From Xiphias gladius (Eukaryota; Chordata; Actinopteri; Istiophoriformes; Xiphiidae), in contig NC_053416.1 of assembly GCF_016859285.1 (NCBI RefSeq), positions 11,087,501 through 11,151,500 of the forward strand: a stretch of 64,000 nucleotides of DNA. The letters are read 5' to 3'. Shown here one piece after another: positions 61,201 to 64,000 of this stretch (positions are counted from its first letter, which is position 1; each line of letters opens with the position of its first letter). The notes under the pieces were generated by a model that did no database searches, was not told where the DNA came from, and was given only the letters and a program-made list of their open reading frames with translations. The position numbers and the translations under genes are program-made.

Positions 61201-61472
61201 AGACCGACAGAAACCTTGGTGAAATGTTAGTCATGTTGTAGTACTTAAAATTAAACAAAATTAAGATTTTGAGTAAGAAGACCTTCATGCACAAGTGTAA
61301 GATCAAGTTTTTAATTAGAAGTGGTTTTAGAGAATCATATCATCATATCATCAGATGAACCACAGCTATTATAATATATAAAGAAATTATAAAGTGACCA
61401 ACAGTTATTCGTTTTTTGTTCTAAATTAAAACCAGGACCAGTAGGTCTCACTAGAACATTGCTTGGCCAAAT

Positions 61473-61514
<42 letters not shown>

Positions 61515-64000
61515 TGCGCTAGATATTCCTGGTGATTTTTAGAGCATTACCTCATTCTCCACAAACATATTTAGTACGTCACTGGACAGCTGCCAGTGCA
61601 AGTTGTTCTCTATGGGCAGCTCTACTGTCTTCGTTTTCACTTTGGGTTTCTTCGCCTGGGGGGGCTGGTCGTTTTTCTTCTCCTGCTTGGCGTCCTCTGT
61701 AGTTGTCTGAAAAAGGAGGGATAAAAACTTCTTTAGTCTGGGAAAATGCAGCTGCTCTAGTGGGGGAAGGACATGTTAAATGTAGAAGTTGCATGTGCTT
61801 TAGGTAAGTGGATAAGTGGTGAATCCGAGGATACATGTTTGAAAAAGTTCAATGGCAGTCGATATGATGGATATTGCTATTCTCAAAAAGATGCCTCCAC
61901 CCCATAAAACTTTGTGTGACTTCAGTCAGCTTCAGTAATTTTCCACTAGACAGTGGGATCTGTCAAGCTCCACCTTTTATTTGGAGCAAATATTCGTTTT
62001 GGCTTTTTTTACAGTCACTTTAAATTTGCAGGGGGTCGCTGTTAGACTAGAATATGCTTCTTTTGTGTGAATACATCAAATTTCCCTTGAACTCACCAAA
62101 ACATTTCTTTGAATAAAAATACACAGTCTACCACAACAAGGAGTAATACAAACATTCCAAATCCCTTATATGTTTAAATACAGTAAATTCTTTCTATAAT
62201 ATGTGTGTGTGATAACGCACAACAGGATCTTCTGTCGTATGCTAATCAACCAGTGTTAAACATTACGTTAATAAAAAGTTTAGTATCCTTAATGCAACGG
62301 TTACCTTAGTGCTGGGCGATATGGCTGAAAATGTTAACACAATAATAAATTTGTAGTTAAATTTACTGATTAGAAGAACTAATGACGATATCAACCAAGT
62401 GTAATGTTTTCTGTCCTGATCCTGAAAAAGTTTCAGGGCCTTGAGTTTCCCACATATTTAACTTCTTTTGAATCTGCCAAACAATAAACTTTTGAGGATT
62501 GTTTGTTCTGCTTATATTTATTCTGTTCTGTTTACGCTGCTATAAAATATTTAATGTGATCGTTTTTACATTTCATTGCCTCTTTCACCTGCAGAGCTCT
62601 GTTTTAGAACACTTTAGGGTCCCCGATTTCTCAGAAATACCTTATCAAGACTTGCTAAAACAACACACTTAGGCAATGTTGACCTTTTACGCAACATAGG
62701 AATTTGTCTTTGACTTAGTTTGTAGTGAGCATTTTTGATGAAACACCAAAAATGCTGACACACTGGAATATTTTTCCTGTCTACAAAGACGTAAAGCTTT
62801 TGTTGAACCTGCGCTTGTTATTGGTCACACTGATGTTATTTCTCCATTTTCACTGAATTGGCAACCACACTAATCTTCCACTTTAACATCTTCCAGCTCT
62901 CCTCGACTTTGTACGTGTTCCTTTCCGAGTTGACTTGCTGTTTAGGTTGCCCCTTGCCTAGCTGTTTGCAGAAAGCAGTGTGATTCTGCTATATATAATA
63001 TCATAAAAATATTGCGTAGAGATTGCCGTATTGCCCAGCACAAGGTTACCTCCATTTCCTCCGTCTCTGATTTCTTGTCTCCGTTGTCTCCAGCCTGAAG
63101 TTTCTGATCCTCCTGGTCCACCTGCATTTTGTTCTGACACACGGTAACAAAAGAAAATACATACATAAATGATATTACATATGCCATCTTGTGGCTGTTT
63201 TTTTTTTTACCCAAACTCTGGGTTCAGACAGCTTGAGTCAACACCAAATGTCACGGAGAAACACCAATGCATTTCTAAGTTGTAACACTGACACAGACTT
63301 GATGAGATTCAATGGGTTTTTGCAAATCCTTTTGGTTGTCCATTTCTGTTTGAGCCTTGTTCAAGATTTGACGTTATTTTCCTTCCTTTCAGAAGAGACT
63401 GCCTTTTGTGTTCGCTGCCTTTCATCACACCACAAACTCCCAACGGAATTAAAACGTCTTGGACTCAGTCTCAATTGTGTGTTTAAACCTCTCATTAGGT
63501 AATATTTGCAGCAGGCGAATTTGGTGTTTGATATCATTCATTCTCATGAGTTTATACCCATTGCTTTTAGAGTCACATTATTTTGGGGGAGAAAAAGGCC
63601 AAATGACCGCAAATGTGGTCCAACCCTTGGCTCTGCAGTGCAGATCGTGACAAACAACCCGAAATAAAATGCCAAACAAATTACAAAGAGGCACTGGAGA
63701 GAAATGGATACAACCCCTTGAAGCTGTCTTAAGCTTGTTAGGGCAAGACATCAAAATTCCACGGTGATGATAAGACTGACTATTAAAAACCAGGGTGTGG
63801 CCAGAATGACATACTTTGTGAATGGGATGTCTGGTGTGAAACAAAGCAAACAGCATACACCAAGCCAGGAGTACCTCTCATTTCTTTCTCTCACAAACAC
63901 ACAAACACACAGTATGTCATTAGTCTCATCCACCCAGTGCCAATACCCACCTCCTCTTCCTTCACTGCCTGGTCCGTCTCCATCGGCTCCTCCCCCTCGG
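58278..64000 (-). CDS. hspa4: Heat shock 70 kDa protein 4 (Hsp110 family), C-terminal third, partial
   Basis: Cytosolic Hsp110-class nucleotide exchange factor for Hsp70. Only the C-terminal region is in the window; the ATPase domain lies beyond 64000. Exons in transcription order: 64000-63951 (cut by the edge), 63133-63050, 61706-61551, 60997-60872, 60663-60556, 60047-59928, 59656-59495, 58478-58278. Together they give about 334 residues ending in NKLPEMDID and TAA; the exons after the first are whole-codon units. Family landmarks are the acidic insert near 63050-64000, [44 protein letters not shown] and [12 protein letters not shown]. The Lys-Pro-rich tail and EMDID end point to HSPA4 rather than HSPA4L or HSPH1. 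The exon 63133-63050 donor lies inside the target duplication of a hAT-like element (62307-63043). Which teleost hspa4 copy this is cannot be decided. Confidence 0.95.
61477..61511 (+). repeat. (GT)n microsatellite in an hspa4 intron
   Basis: About 17 units followed by CGCGTGCGC, about 40 bases downstream of an hspa4 donor (61550). Confidence 0.95.
62307..63043. mobile_element. hAT-like non-autonomous transposon inserted at an hspa4 splice donor
   Basis: About 737 bp in an hspa4 intron. The left end is TAGTGCTGGGCGATATGG; the right end, read inverted, is TTGTGCTGGGCAATACGG. Both are flanked by the identical 8-mer GGTTACCT (62299-62306 and 63044-63051), the target-duplication length of hAT elements. 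No transposase ORF is present. The interior is AT-rich. The GCTGGGCGATAT end is, from memory, common in fish genomes. Confidence 0.85.

Overview
This is vertebrate, almost certainly teleost fish, nuclear DNA. The evidence is split genes with short GT-AG introns, many CA/GT and TATC microsatellites, a decayed Tc1/mariner copy, a Tx1/L1-type LINE fragment, and several families of short non-autonomous DNA transposons (MITEs) of the kind that fill fish introns. The species cannot be named from the sequence.

The window holds four protein genes, all on the minus strand. From right to left, in transcription order, they are: hspa4 (58278 to beyond 64000, C-terminal third only), rnf14 (49915-54831, complete), an EndoU-family endoribonuclease gene, endou/endouc-like (38392-43303, complete catalytic domain), and ndfip1 or ndfip1-like (26834-35801, complete). 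I rebuilt exon by exon, and reading phase is continuous across every junction: ndfip1 has 7 coding exons and 210 aa, endou has 6 coding exons and 283 aa, rnf14 has 8 coding exons and 483 aa, and hspa4 has 9 exons seen with the first one cut by the window edge. From memory, rnf14 and ndfip1 are near neighbours in mammals with GNPDA1 between them; here an EndoU gene takes that place and hspa4 is next to rnf14.

Positions 1-26833 contain no recognisable protein gene. This left part is simple repeats, MITE copies, purine/pyrimidine tracts and unique sequence, with an excess of AP-1-like heptamers between 16.0 and 22.4 kb and a good CTCF-like motif at 26505-26523 beside the 3' end of ndfip1. It reads as a gene desert that may carry regulatory elements.

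The genes do not form one pathway. Ndfip1 recruits and activates NEDD4-family ubiquitin ligases at endosomal membranes, Rnf14 is an RBR ubiquitin ligase, Hspa4 is an Hsp110-class co-chaperone, and EndoU cleaves RNA at uridines. I found no sign of a new multi-gene system. The most interesting local observations are a hAT-like element inserted exactly across an hspa4 splice donor, with the donor regenerated by the 8-bp target duplication; a start-stop upstream ORF touching the rnf14 start codon; a possible in-frame cassette exon in ndfip1; and low-complexity tracts directly behind two splice donors.
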